Shown here: piece by piece, positions 1-8,323 of the stretch
How positions within the stretch are numbered: position 1 is the first letter of the stretch
How the letters are laid out: each line of letters opens with the position of its first letter
Assembly (NCBI RefSeq): GCF_028689785.1
Contig: NZ_JAQVCN010000020.1
Location: 1-64,000 of the forward strand
From: Zoogloea sp.
Lineage (GTDB): Bacteria; Pseudomonadota; Gammaproteobacteria; Burkholderiales; Rhodocyclaceae
Reading direction: 5' to 3'
DNA length: 64,000 bases
Notes under the pieces: generated by a model
Seen by the model: only the letters and a program-made list of their open reading frames with translations
Told to the model about the DNA's origin: nothing
The model's database searches: none
Made by a program: the position numbers and the translations under genes

Positions 1-45
1 GTTCGTCGGCAAACAGGTCAGTCTTGATGGCACTACGCTGTTTCA
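1..45 (-). CDS. Start of a possible IS5-type transposase (partial)
   Basis: An ATG at 45-43 on the minus strand opens a frame that runs off the left edge; only 15 residues (MKQRSAIKTDLFADE) are visible. This N-terminus resembles, from memory, a group of IS5-family transposases. No convincing ribosome binding site is seen. Just outside lies GGGGTCAGGAC (64-74), the kind of sequence often found at element ends in betaproteobacteria. With so few residues the call is tentative. The remaining 46-238 stretch holds no other gene; it contains a -10-like TATAGAAT near 124-131 that could serve the next gene. Confidence 0.3.
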
Positions 46-238
46 TCGGGATAAGCTGCAGCAGGGGTCAGGACGATGTAATTTTACCAAGGGTGGGCAA
101 GCTGAGGTTTTTCGAGGCGCCCTATAGAATTTATCAATAACGATTAATTTGTGTATTTTGCAGCGGGCGCTTCTGTGCGTTGCCGGCAAAGTGCGTCAGA
201 CACTGCGTCTGCGTCCTAATGTGCCCGAGGGTCAAGTC

Positions 239-811
239 ATGTTGTGTAAGCTCGAACAGGAATCCCTTTCGCGGGTGGGACGGCAGTTCGGTCAGCCCCT
301 TGGAGATGGTTACGTGGCAGATCCCGTTTCTGAAGCGGCCATCACGGGGGCGGCCCTGGTCCGGCATCTTGATGATGTCCGTTTCGCCACCCTGAGGGCC
401 CTGCGTCAATTGCTGCGTGCCCTGGACGCGGAGCGGATCGCCATCGGCCTGCTCAGCCCCAACGGGGAGTGCATCCACGAGGAACTGGTCTGGGTCAGCG
501 GGTTTGGCCGTTGCGGGGAGTCGGAGCGGGTTGTGTCCTGCTCTTCGTTCAGTGACGAGCTGCTTCTCTGGTTGGCTTCCCGGGAGGATGCGGTGAGCAT
601 TGGTATTGACGCTCGCTCCCCGGCCTGGCATGACTTGCCCTGTGACCAGTTACTGCTGGTGCGTAGCCGTGTTGCGGAACGGAGTCAGCCTTCTCCGGTT
701 CTGATGGCTCAGTTGCGTGGTGGGGTTCGCCTGCAGGAGTCGGCGAGCCACGCCATCTCCATTCTGCTTGAGGAGTACACCACCCGGCGGGCTTCTGCAC
801 CGGGAAAGTAG
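239..811 (+). CDS. Hypothetical protein, 190 aa
   Basis: I do not recognise a family. The ATG at 239 follows a weak GAGGG; the frame is open upstream to 149, but those residues look less protein-like. The product is soluble: no signal peptide, no membrane segment. A leucine/arginine-rich helix-like stretch at about residues 45-65 (RHLDDVRFATLRALRQLLRA) is followed by alternating hydrophobic strands, which might suggest a GAF- or PAS-like sensor fold, but no signature motif supports that. The tail is rich in Ser/Arg. It converges on the hydrogenase operon, ending 15 bases from hoxW, with no clear terminator between. The opposite-strand frame at 134-631 is taken as a shadow. Confidence 0.55.
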   Translation: MLCKLEQESLSRVGRQFGQPLGDGYVADPVSEAAITGAALVRHLDDVRFATLRALRQLLRALDAERIAIGLLSPNGECIHEELVWVSGFGRCGESERVVSCSSFSDELLLWLASREDAVSIGIDARSPAWHDLPCDQLLLVRSRVAERSQPSPVLMAQLRGGVRLQESASHAISILLEEYTTRRASAPGK

Positions 812-826
812 CTCGTGCGCCCGTGC

Positions 827-1318
827 TCAGGGCTGTGTCCGCGGCGTGCCGGCGTGGGTTTGCAGCTGTCGCCAGCAGCTTGCTTCAGGGGCTGCGAGGC
901 AGGTGGCCAGATGTTGGCGGGCGGCGGCGAGATGCCCTTGAGCGGCTTTGCTGAGCGCCTCGCCGAGTTCGAATTTCTCACCCCGGACGCACAGTACGAA
1001 GGCTGGCGGCGTGGCCTGCCGGAGCCGTGTGTGTACCTGTAGCACCGCCGCAGGGCTCAGGGCGTGGCTGGAGATCGACGGGGCGGTGGCAGGTGCTGTT
1101 TCGTAGAAGGCAAACGGCGCGGGCGTTTCGGTGCCGGCGTCGATGAACAAGGCCAGGTCATGGCCGTCCAGATCCAGGGCGTGCTCGATTTGTAGCTGAA
1201 AATCCGCCACCAGCGTGACGTCGGGCCAGCCTTGTGTTTCCAGCTCGGCCATCAGCAGCGGGCCCAGGGCGTCGTCGCCCCGGGACGGGTTGCCCACGGC
1301 GAAGATCACCAGGGACAC
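827..1318 (-). CDS. hoxW: Hydrogenase maturation endopeptidase HoxW
   Basis: Cytoplasmic endopeptidase that trims the C-terminal peptide of the hydrogenase large subunit after nickel insertion, allowing the active site to close. The N-terminus has the family signature GNPSRGDDALGP, whose acidic residue binds nickel in HycI/HybD-type proteases; a second acidic position lies in the DLALFIDAGTE stretch. At 163 aa it has normal family length. It starts with GTG four bases after hoxH, the last gene of hoxFUYHW, as expected for the protease dedicated to HoxH. Specificity for HoxH is inferred from position. No terminator is obvious before the convergent gene that ends at 811. Confidence 0.88.
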   Translation of the reverse strand: MSLVIFAVGNPSRGDDALGPLLMAELETQGWPDVTLVADFQLQIEHALDLDGHDLALFIDAGTETPAPFAFYETAPATAPSISSHALSPAAVLQVHTRLRQATPPAFVLCVRGEKFELGEALSKAAQGHLAAARQHLATCLAAPEASCWRQLQTHAGTPRTQP

Positions 1319-1322
1319 GGTT

Positions 1323-2789
1323 TCAGCTGCCCGTCACGGCCCGGTCGGCCAGGCTGCCGTCGGCGGCCAGCAATTCCACGGCCAGGGGCATCTTGCCCAG
1401 GGCATGGGTGGCGCAGGACAGGCAGGGGTCGAAGGCGCGGATGGCCACTTCGATGTGGTTGAGCAGGCCCTCGGTGAGCTGTCGCCCGTCCAGGTAGCGG
1501 CGTGCCACCTGGCGTACGGCTTCGTTCATGGCCTGGTTGTTGTGGGTGGTGGAGACGATCAGGTTGCAGTAGCTCACCAGGTCATCCTCATCCACCCGGT
1601 AATGGTGGATCAGAGTGCCTCGGGGCGCTTCAATGATGCCGACGCCTTCGCGCCCCTTGGTGCCCTCCTTCATGCGCTGGTCGGAGAGCAGGTCCGGGTC
1701 GTTGAGCAGATCACGGATCACCTCGGCAGCGTGGAGCATCTCGATCATGCGCGCCCAGTGGTAGGCCAGCGGGGCGTGCACCGGCTCGCCTTCACCGTGG
1801 GCCACGAAGGCCTGGCGTTCGGCTTCGGCCCGCGCACTGGGGATGAAATCACAGTTCTGCACCCGGGCCAGGGGGCCGACCTTGTACCAGCCCTTGAGGG
1901 GCCCGAGATCCTGCATGAAGGGAAATTTCATGTAGCTCCAGGGTTTCACCTCTTCGACGATGTGCTGTTCGTAGTCGGCGCAGGAGATGGCGTCCTTGAC
2001 GATGTGGCCGCGGGCGTCACGCAGGCGCAGGTGGCCGTCGTACAGGTCCATGGCCCCGTCGGCCCGCACCAGGCTGAACAGGTGGCTGCGGAACAGGCCG
2101 AATTCGTCATACAGGGCGCGATCGCTTTCGTGCAGGCGGCGGGCCAGGTGCACCGCTTCGTGGCTCCAGGCGATCATCTGATCGGCGTCGGCGAGCAGTG
2201 TGTCGCGCTCGGCGGCGGTGAGTGACTTGTTCACGCCGCCCGGCACCGCGCCCGTGCCGTGCACCCGCTTGCCGGCGGTGATGCGGATCACCTCCTGACC
2301 GAACTTGCGCAGCAGCACGCCCTGCCGCGCCACCTCCGGATGGGCCGCGGCCACGCCGACGATGTTGCGCTGCTGGACGGGCGACTCGAAGCCGAAGAGC
2401 AGGTCGGGGGACGACAGGTGGAAGAAATGCAGGGCGTGGGACTGGAGGATCTGCCCGTAGTGCATCAGGCGGCGGATCTTCACTGCGGCGGGGGTAAGGG
2501 TGAGGGCGCCGACCACCGGGTCGAGGGCCTTGGCGGCGGCCAGGTGGTGGCTCACCGGGCAGATGCCGCACAGGCGCTGCACCATCACCGGGACTTCCCA
2601 GTAGGGCCGGCCCTGGATGAATTTCTCGAAGCCGCGGAACTCGACGATGTGCAGCCGCGCTTCTTTCACGTGCCCGGCCTCGTCCAGCAGCAGGGTGACC
2701 TTGCCGTGGCCTTCCACTCGCGACACGGGGTCGATGGCCACCCGGCGCAGGTTCTCCCGGTTGGCGGCGGTTTCCAGTTCGAAGCTCAT
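1323..2789 (-). CDS. hoxH: NAD-reducing hydrogenase large subunit HoxH
   Basis: Catalytic [NiFe] subunit of the bidirectional, NAD-linked group 3d hydrogenase. The N-terminal SRVEGHGKVTLLL motif is followed by the first nickel ligand pair in LCGICPVSH (about residue 95) and the second in DPCLSCATH near the C-terminus. After that His, 26 residues remain, matching the peptide HoxW should remove. Its 488 aa agree with characterised HoxH proteins. It lies 10 bases after hoxY and 4 before hoxW. HypA-F cofactor-assembly genes are not in the window and must lie elsewhere if the enzyme is active. Confidence 0.95.
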   Translation of the reverse strand: MSFELETAANRENLRRVAIDPVSRVEGHGKVTLLLDEAGHVKEARLHIVEFRGFEKFIQGRPYWEVPVMVQRLCGICPVSHHLAAAKALDPVVGALTLTPAAVKIRRLMHYGQILQSHALHFFHLSSPDLLFGFESPVQQRNIVGVAAAHPEVARQGVLLRKFGQEVIRITAGKRVHGTGAVPGGVNKSLTAAERDTLLADADQMIAWSHEAVHLARRLHESDRALYDEFGLFRSHLFSLVRADGAMDLYDGHLRLRDARGHIVKDAISCADYEQHIVEEVKPWSYMKFPFMQDLGPLKGWYKVGPLARVQNCDFIPSARAEAERQAFVAHGEGEPVHAPLAYHWARMIEMLHAAEVIRDLLNDPDLLSDQRMKEGTKGREGVGIIEAPRGTLIHHYRVDEDDLVSYCNLIVSTTHNNQAMNEAVRQVARRYLDGRQLTEGLLNHIEVAIRAFDPCLSCATHALGKMPLAVELLAADGSLADRAVTGS

Positions 2790-2799
2790 GGCGTGAACC

Positions 2800-3348
2800 T
2801 CAGTCGTAGTGCAGCAGGCCGCCGGTGAGGCGCGGGCTGCGGCCGGCGATCAGGTCGGTGAGGAACTTCCAGATGGCCGGCCCCGAAGGCGGGCAGCCGG
2901 GCAGGAAGTAGTCGATGCGCACCACCTCGTGGATGGGCCGCACCTTGTCCAGGGGCAGGGGCAGCTCCGGATCGTTGGGGATCTGGCCGTTGGCGATGCC
3001 AGGGCGGAACTGATAGACCTCGCGCAGGCATTCGGACAGGGGCAGGTGGTTGCGCTGGGCCGGCAGGCCGCCATTGACGGCACAGGCGCCGAGGGCGATC
3101 AGGGTCTTGCAGTTCCGGCGGAAGGCGCGCAGCACGTGCACGTTTTCGGCATTGCACACGCCGCCTTCGATCAGGCCGATGTCGCAGGGCCCCACCTCCT
3201 TGATGTCGGTGAGGGGGGACCGGTCGAACTCGATCAGTTCGACGAGCTCGAACAGGTGCTCGTCGATATCCAGGAAGGACATATGGCAGCCGAAGCAGCC
3301 CGCCAGGGAGGTAGTGGCGACGCGCAGCTTGCGGGCAGGGGCGCTCAT
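2800..3348 (-). CDS. hoxY: NAD-reducing hydrogenase small subunit HoxY
   Basis: Electron-transfer small subunit that pairs with HoxH and carries the proximal [4Fe-4S] cluster. Visible cysteine motifs are GCFGCHMSF (residues 18-26), the GGVCNAENV segment, LGACAVNGG and PGCPPSG near the C-terminus. At 182 aa it is the short HoxY form, without Tat signal or distal-cluster domain, as expected for a cytoplasmic soluble hydrogenase. Its ATG overlaps the end of hoxU in an ATGA-type junction, implying coupled translation. HoxHY forms the hydrogenase module and HoxFU the diaphorase module. Confidence 0.94.
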   Translation of the reverse strand: MSAPARKLRVATTSLAGCFGCHMSFLDIDEHLFELVELIEFDRSPLTDIKEVGPCDIGLIEGGVCNAENVHVLRAFRRNCKTLIALGACAVNGGLPAQRNHLPLSECLREVYQFRPGIANGQIPNDPELPLPLDKVRPIHEVVRIDYFLPGCPPSGPAIWKFLTDLIAGRSPRLTGGLLHYD

Positions 3349-4049
3349 GAGTCCTCCTCCTGGAGCTTCAGGCTGCGGATGCTGGACGTGTCGTAGGTGC
3401 GCTCGCCAATGGGCACGGCGAACCCCGGCCCCTTGTGCAGGATGACGCCCACCGGGCAGATGTGGGCTGCCATGTCATCCTTGCTGAAGTCGGTATCGGC
3501 CAGCCGTCCCGATTCTGCATTGACGACAAGGTGCTTGTGAATACCGCGCCCGGTAAGGGCAAAGACCGATTTTCCATCCACGTCCCGGCTGGCGCGCACG
3601 CACAGCTCGCAGAAGATGCAGCGGTTGAAGTCGAGCAGGACGTCCGGGTGGGAAGCGTCCACCGGGCGGTCGGGGTAGAAGTGGCGGAAGCGCGAGGTGA
3701 GCATCTCGTATTCGTAGCCCAGGGCCTGCAGCTCGCAGCTGCCGCTCTTCTCGCAGGACGGGCAGAAGTGGTTGCCCTCCACGAAGAGCATCTGCAGCAG
3801 GCCGCGGCGCTCACCGTTCATCTCGGGGGTGTTGCTCTCCACCTCCCAGCCTTCCCTGGCCGGCGTGGCGCAGGCCGACACATGCCGGCCGGCGGCCTTG
3901 ACGATGCACAGCTTGCAGCTGCCATGGGCGGGAAAGTCCTTGTGCCAGCACAGGCTGGGGATGTAGTGCCCGGCCTGGCGGGCGGCTTCAAGGATGCTCT
4001 GACCGTCTGCGAAGGGGACGGGCTGTCCGTCGAGGAGGAACTGTTTCAT
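3345..4049 (-). CDS. hoxU: Hydrogenase diaphorase subunit HoxU
   Basis: Iron-sulfur subunit of the diaphorase module, related to the N-terminal part of complex I NuoG; it relays electrons between HoxFs flavin and HoxY. A plant-ferredoxin-type [2Fe-2S] domain comes first (cysteines in SLCWHKDFPAHGSCKLC, then ACATPA), followed by the His/Cys cluster motif HFCPSCEKSGSCELQALG and a CIFCELCVRA [4Fe-4S] motif. The 234 aa length is normal. It overlaps both hoxF upstream and hoxY downstream by four bases, so the three are probably translated as a coupled set. Confidence 0.93.
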   Translation of the reverse strand: MKQFLLDGQPVPFADGQSILEAARQAGHYIPSLCWHKDFPAHGSCKLCIVKAAGRHVSACATPAREGWEVESNTPEMNGERRGLLQMLFVEGNHFCPSCEKSGSCELQALGYEYEMLTSRFRHFYPDRPVDASHPDVLLDFNRCIFCELCVRASRDVDGKSVFALTGRGIHKHLVVNAESGRLADTDFSKDDMAAHICPVGVILHKGPGFAVPIGERTYDTSSIRSLKLQEEDS

Positions 4050-5857
4050 CGGGCATCCTCCTCGTGGGTCTTGAGATGGGCGCCGGGGTCATCCCGGGCG
4101 GTGAGCTGGCGGGCTTCGGCCAGGGCGGCGTCCAGGTCGAAGGCGGGCTCGAAGTCCAGGGACACCAGGCGCCGCTCATAGGCCGGGCGGAACTTCTGCA
4201 GGGTGTCGATCACCGGGTTGGGGGCGGCGCTGCCCAGGCCGCAGTGGCTGGCGTTCTTGAGCAGGCGGTCGAGCCAGTCGATGTCGGCCAGATCGGCCTG
4301 GGCGCCGTGGCCAGCGGCCAGCTTGTCCATGAAGCCCTTCAGCAGTGCGGTGCCGACCCGGCACGGGGTGCAGAAGCCGCAGCTCTCGTGGGCGAAGAAG
4401 TGCACGAAGCTGCGCGCCACCTCGAAGAGGTCGCGGGTGCCGTCGAAGATCATGAAGGCGCCGGCGGTGGGCACATCCTCGTAGGCGATGCGGCGCTGGA
4501 ATTCGTAGGCCGCCAGGCACATGCCGGAGGCGCCGCCCACCTGCACCGCCTGGGTGTCGCTGGCACCGCAGTCTTCCAGCACCCGGGCGATGGAGACGCC
4601 GAAGGGGTATTCGTAGATGCCGGGCGCGGCGCAGTCGCCGGAGATGGACAGCAGCTTGGTGCCGGCCGATTGGGCCGTGCCGGTGGCCGCAAAGGCTTCG
4701 CCGCCGTGGAGGGCGATGAGGCAGGTCTTGGCCAGGGTCTCCACGTTGTTCACCACCGTCGGCCGGCCCAGGTAGCCGTGGGTGACAGGGAAGGGCGGGC
4801 GGATGCGGGGCGTGCCGCGTTTGCCTTCCAGGGATTCGATGAGCGCCGATTCCTCCCCGCACACATAGGCGCCGGCGCCCAGGTGGATGCGGATGTCGAA
4901 GTGAAAGCCGGCCTGTCCGAGGATACCGTTGCCCAGCAGCTGCGCGGCCCGGCGCCGGGCCAGCACTGCCTTGAGTTGCGGGCGGAGATACTGGTATTCG
5001 CCGCGCAGGTAGAGAAAGCCTTCCGTCGCACCCACCGCCCAGGCGGCCAGGGTCATGCCTTCAAAGACCAGATCGGCAAAGCGGTTGAGCAGCACCCGGT
5101 CCTTGAAGGTGCCGGGTTCGCCCTCGTCGGCATTGCAGACGATCACCTTGGCCTCGCCGGGGGCGTTGCGGGCGCTGGCCCATTTGACGGCAGTGGCGAA
5201 GCCGGCACCGCCGCGGCCGCGCAGGTTGGAGAGCTGCATCTCGGCCAGCCAGCCGGCCCGGTTACGGGCGACGGCGGCGGCCAGGGCCTCGCCGGGCTGC
5301 ATGGTGAGGTCGAGGAGGGCATCCCGGCGCCGGATGTTGTCCTCAATCTGGAAATACTCGGCGGGCCACAGTTCGAGGGGGCGCTGCTGGCGGATCAGTT
5401 CGGCGATCTCGTTGATGCGCCGGTGGCTGAGCTGGCTGATGGCGTGGCCATTGACCAGCATGGCCGGGCCCTGGTCGCACAGGCCGGTGCAGGATGTCGC
5501 GGCGATGCTGACCAGGCCGTCCTCGGAGAGCTTGCCGGGTTCGATCCACAGCTTGCCGCACAGGGCATCCATCAGCTCGGCATTGCCCAGCATGCGGTCG
5601 GTGATGTTGTCGGAGAACAGCACCCGGTAGTGGCCAGCGGGGCGGGTGTGGAGAAAGCTGTAGAACCCGGCCACACCCTCCACCCGGGCGCGGGGCAGAT
5701 TCAGGGCCCGGGCGATGTGGCTGAGGGTAGGGGGAGAAAGCCAGCCTTCGAGGGCCTGGGTATCGATCAGAATCTGCAGCAGTTCGGTCGGCTGATGGCC
5801 GTGCTGCTGGAGGATGCCGTCGAGGGCTGCTCCGGGGATGGGCGGCTGCGTATGCAC
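4046..5857 (-). CDS. hoxF: Hydrogenase diaphorase subunit HoxF
   Basis: FMN- and NAD(H)-binding subunit of the diaphorase module. The N-terminal ~150 residues are NuoE-like but keep only part of the cluster cysteines (SCTGLCDQGPAML). The rest is NuoF-like: FMN/NAD glycine motif GRGGAGFATAVKW, the NADEGEPGTFKDR nucleotide-binding loop, and SCGFCTPCRVGTALLKG for the [4Fe-4S] cluster. At 603 aa it matches known HoxF. The GTG start at 5857 is supported by CTGGAG six bases upstream; no ATG is available. It is the first hox gene. The 86-base gap to the upstream MFS gene shows no strong promoter, so read-through from cysK-patB-MFS is possible. Confidence 0.94.
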   Translation of the reverse strand: MHTQPPIPGAALDGILQQHGHQPTELLQILIDTQALEGWLSPPTLSHIARALNLPRARVEGVAGFYSFLHTRPAGHYRVLFSDNITDRMLGNAELMDALCGKLWIEPGKLSEDGLVSIAATSCTGLCDQGPAMLVNGHAISQLSHRRINEIAELIRQQRPLELWPAEYFQIEDNIRRRDALLDLTMQPGEALAAAVARNRAGWLAEMQLSNLRGRGGAGFATAVKWASARNAPGEAKVIVCNADEGEPGTFKDRVLLNRFADLVFEGMTLAAWAVGATEGFLYLRGEYQYLRPQLKAVLARRRAAQLLGNGILGQAGFHFDIRIHLGAGAYVCGEESALIESLEGKRGTPRIRPPFPVTHGYLGRPTVVNNVETLAKTCLIALHGGEAFAATGTAQSAGTKLLSISGDCAAPGIYEYPFGVSIARVLEDCGASDTQAVQVGGASGMCLAAYEFQRRIAYEDVPTAGAFMIFDGTRDLFEVARSFVHFFAHESCGFCTPCRVGTALLKGFMDKLAAGHGAQADLADIDWLDRLLKNASHCGLGSAAPNPVIDTLQKFRPAYERRLVSLDFEPAFDLDAALAEARQLTARDDPGAHLKTHEEDAR

Positions 5858-5943
5858 GGACTTCTCCAGCAGGGACGACGCAGCAAGTATGCGCCGGGCA
5901 AGTCGGGCCGGTTTGCGCTGGATCAGAAAAGACGCTTGGGCGA

Positions 5944-7155
5944 TCAGGGGTGCTGCGGGCGCCGCCAGTGCTTCAGCTCGGGGAACAGGCGCTGGCTGGC
6001 AGCCACCACCAGCAGGGTCAGCGCACCGCCGCCGGTCACCGCCAGTACCGGCCCCACGGCGGCGGCGAGAAGGCCCGATTCCAGCGCACCCAGTTCGTTC
6101 GACGAACTGATGAAAACCCGGTTTACGGCGGCGACGCGGCCGCGCAGGGCATCGGGTGTGGCCTGCTGGATGACCGTCTGGCGGATCACCACACTGATGC
6201 TGTCCAGCCCGCCCAGCAGGGCCAGGGTGATGAGGGACAGCGGAAAGTGGGTGGACAGGCCGAACACCATGGTCATCAGCCCGAAGCCCCCCACTGCCCC
6301 CAGGAACAGTCGCCCGTCCAGAGCCACGCCGAAGCGGGCCATGGCCAGCCCGGCCACGGCGGCGCCCACGGCCGGGGCGGTGCTGAGCATGCCCAGCCCG
6401 GCAGGCCCGACCTGCAGGATGTCCTTGGCGTATACCGGCAGCAGCGCCACTGCGCCGCCAAAGAGTACCGCCAGCAGGTCGATGGACATCACCGCGAGGA
6501 GTAGCCGGGTGCTGCGGATGTGGGTGAAGCCGGCCAGCATCTCGCGCAGGCGGCCGCGGCCACCGGGCGCCGGCGCCTGGCCGCGGGAGCGCTGGCGGAT
6601 GGCCAGGGTCGCCGCCAGGGCGACGAGGATGAACACTGTGTTGGCCGCGTGGATGGGCAGGGCTGAGTGGAACACGGCCAGCCCCAGGCCGGCCAGTGCG
6701 GGCGCGGCCATCGAGGCCACCTGATGCAGCGAGCTGGCCAGGGCAATGGCCCGGGCCAGCTGTGCCGGCGGGACCAGGGTGGGCATCAGGGCATCCCGGG
6801 CGGGCCGGTTGAGGATCTGGGCGCAGCCCGAGAGCAGCAGGGCGCCGTAGGTCCAGGCCACACCCAGGTTCAGCCAGGCGGCGGCGCCCAGCAGCAGGGC
6901 GGCTGAGGCACTGAGTGCCAGGCTGGTGACGATCACGCTGCGTCGTTCGAAGCGGTCTGCAACTTGGCCGGCGGGCAGGAAGAACAGCAGGATGGGCAGG
7001 AACTGGGCCAGGCCGACCAGGCCCAGGGCCAGGGAGGAGCCGGTCTGCTCATACACCGACCACCCCACGGCCACGCCCTGGCCGAAGTGGACCAGGGCGC
7101 CCATGATGCTGATCAGCAGGTAGAGCCGGAAGTCCCGGGGCAGTGCGGCCTTCAC
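5944..7155 (-). CDS. MFS transporter (EntS/MFS_3 type)
   Basis: Inner-membrane transporter of the major facilitator superfamily with about 12 predicted helices in 403 aa. The loop between helices 2 and 3, GQVADRFERRSV, is the classical MFS signature, and the overall pattern resembles MFS_3/EntS-like exporters. It starts with GTG nine bases after patB and is followed by hoxF after 86 bases. The substrate is unknown. Its place behind cysK and patB might suggest export of a thiol or amino acid, but that is only inference from position. Residue usage is ordinary for the neighbourhood. Confidence 0.85.
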   Translation of the reverse strand: MKAALPRDFRLYLLISIMGALVHFGQGVAVGWSVYEQTGSSLALGLVGLAQFLPILLFFLPAGQVADRFERRSVIVTSLALSASAALLLGAAAWLNLGVAWTYGALLLSGCAQILNRPARDALMPTLVPPAQLARAIALASSLHQVASMAAPALAGLGLAVFHSALPIHAANTVFILVALAATLAIRQRSRGQAPAPGGRGRLREMLAGFTHIRSTRLLLAVMSIDLLAVLFGGAVALLPVYAKDILQVGPAGLGMLSTAPAVGAAVAGLAMARFGVALDGRLFLGAVGGFGLMTMVFGLSTHFPLSLITLALLGGLDSISVVIRQTVIQQATPDALRGRVAAVNRVFISSSNELGALESGLLAAAVGPVLAVTGGGALTLLVVAASQRLFPELKHWRRPQHP

Positions 7156-7164
7156 CCGCTGGGG

Positions 7165-8319
7165 TCAGCCCGTGACCGCCCGGCGGATGCGGGCCAGGCC
7201 TTCTTCCAGGCGGGCCGGCGGGCAGCCGAAGTTGAGGCGCACGAAGCCTGGCAGGCCGAAGTCCTTGCCGTCGGAGAGGCCTACGCCGGCCTTCTCGAAG
7301 TATTGGGCAGCGTTGTCGATGCCCTTGGCGGCCAGCCAGTCGCGGCAGTCTATCCAGGCCAGGTAGGTGGCCTCCACCGGTGTGGTGGACAGGCCGGGAA
7401 GGGCGTTGATGGCTTCGATGGTCCGGGCTGCGTTGCTGCGCAGGGTGGCGATGAGGGCCTCGCGCCAAGGGCCGCAGTCTCGATAGGCGACTTCGGTGGC
7501 GGTGAGGCCCAGCACATTCACGTGGGGCACGATGCCGGCCATGGCGCGCTTGTAGCGGGCGCGCAGGGTGGCGTCGGGGATGATGGCGAAGGCGCAGTAC
7601 AGGGCCGGGATGTTCCAGGTCTTGGACGGAGCCATCAGGGTGATGCTGCGGCGGGCGACACTTGCGTCCAGGGCGGCAATGGGGATGTGCGGCGTGGCCG
7701 GGTCGAGGACCAGGCCGCAGTGGATCTCGTCGGAGCAGATCATCAGGTCGTGGCGCTCGGCCAGGGCGGCGATGCGGCCCAGCTCGTCCCGGTCGAAGAC
7801 ACGGCCCACCGGGTTGTGGGGGTTGCACAGCATGAACAGGCGCACCCCATCGGCTACAGCGGCCTCGGTGGCAGGCCAGTCCCATTCCCAGCGCTGGCCG
7901 TTGTTGAGCAGCGGCGTGGTGACCAGGCGTTGTCCGAAATTGGCTGGGGCGTGCAGGAAGGGCGGGTACACCGGAGTTGCGGTGAACACCCCGTCTCCGG
8001 GCTGGCCGACGGCGCGCACCGCCACATTGAAGCCCGTGACCACTCCCGGGAGCCACACCAGCCACTCAGGCTGGATGCGCCAGGCGTGGTCGCGGGCGAT
8101 GCCTTCGACCACCGCCTCAAGCACCGAAGGCCACGGGTCGGCGTAGCCGAACACCCCGTGGTCGATGCGCGCGTGGAGGGCGTCCAGCACCGCAGGGGGA
8201 GCGGCAAAATCCATGTCGGCCACCCACATGGGAATCACGTCGTGGCCGGCGTAGCGACGCCATTTGATGCTGTCGGAGCCGGTGCGATCCGGAGCGGTGC
8301 TAAAGTCGAAGGCAGCCAA
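7165..8319 (-). CDS. patB: PatB/MalY-type C-S lyase (aminotransferase fold)
   Basis: PLP-dependent fold-type I enzyme of the PatB/MalY family; characterised members cleave cystathionine or cysteine C-S bonds, releasing pyruvate, ammonia and a thiol or sulfide. Family marks are the N-terminal SIKWRRY and IPMWVADMDFAAPPAV, CNPHNPVGRVF, SDEIHCGLVLD (PLP-binding Asp) and MAPSKTWNIPALYCAF with the Schiff-base lysine. Its 384 aa are normal. The first usable start is TTG at 8319, behind a GGAAG, five bases after cysK, so the two are surely co-transcribed. With cysK it could balance cysteine synthesis and breakdown. A simple aminotransferase role cannot be excluded. Confidence 0.85.
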   Translation of the reverse strand: MAAFDFSTAPDRTGSDSIKWRRYAGHDVIPMWVADMDFAAPPAVLDALHARIDHGVFGYADPWPSVLEAVVEGIARDHAWRIQPEWLVWLPGVVTGFNVAVRAVGQPGDGVFTATPVYPPFLHAPANFGQRLVTTPLLNNGQRWEWDWPATEAAVADGVRLFMLCNPHNPVGRVFDRDELGRIAALAERHDLMICSDEIHCGLVLDPATPHIPIAALDASVARRSITLMAPSKTWNIPALYCAFAIIPDATLRARYKRAMAGIVPHVNVLGLTATEVAYRDCGPWREALIATLRSNAARTIEAINALPGLSTTPVEATYLAWIDCRDWLAAKGIDNAAQYFEKAGVGLSDGKDFGLPGFVRLNFGCPPARLEEGLARIRRAVTG

Positions 8320-8323
8320 GGTG

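Noticed and set aside
4064-6724. An 886-codon plus-strand open frame across hoxF and the MFS gene
   Set aside because: It crosses two well supported genes on the other strand and shows no recognisable domain.
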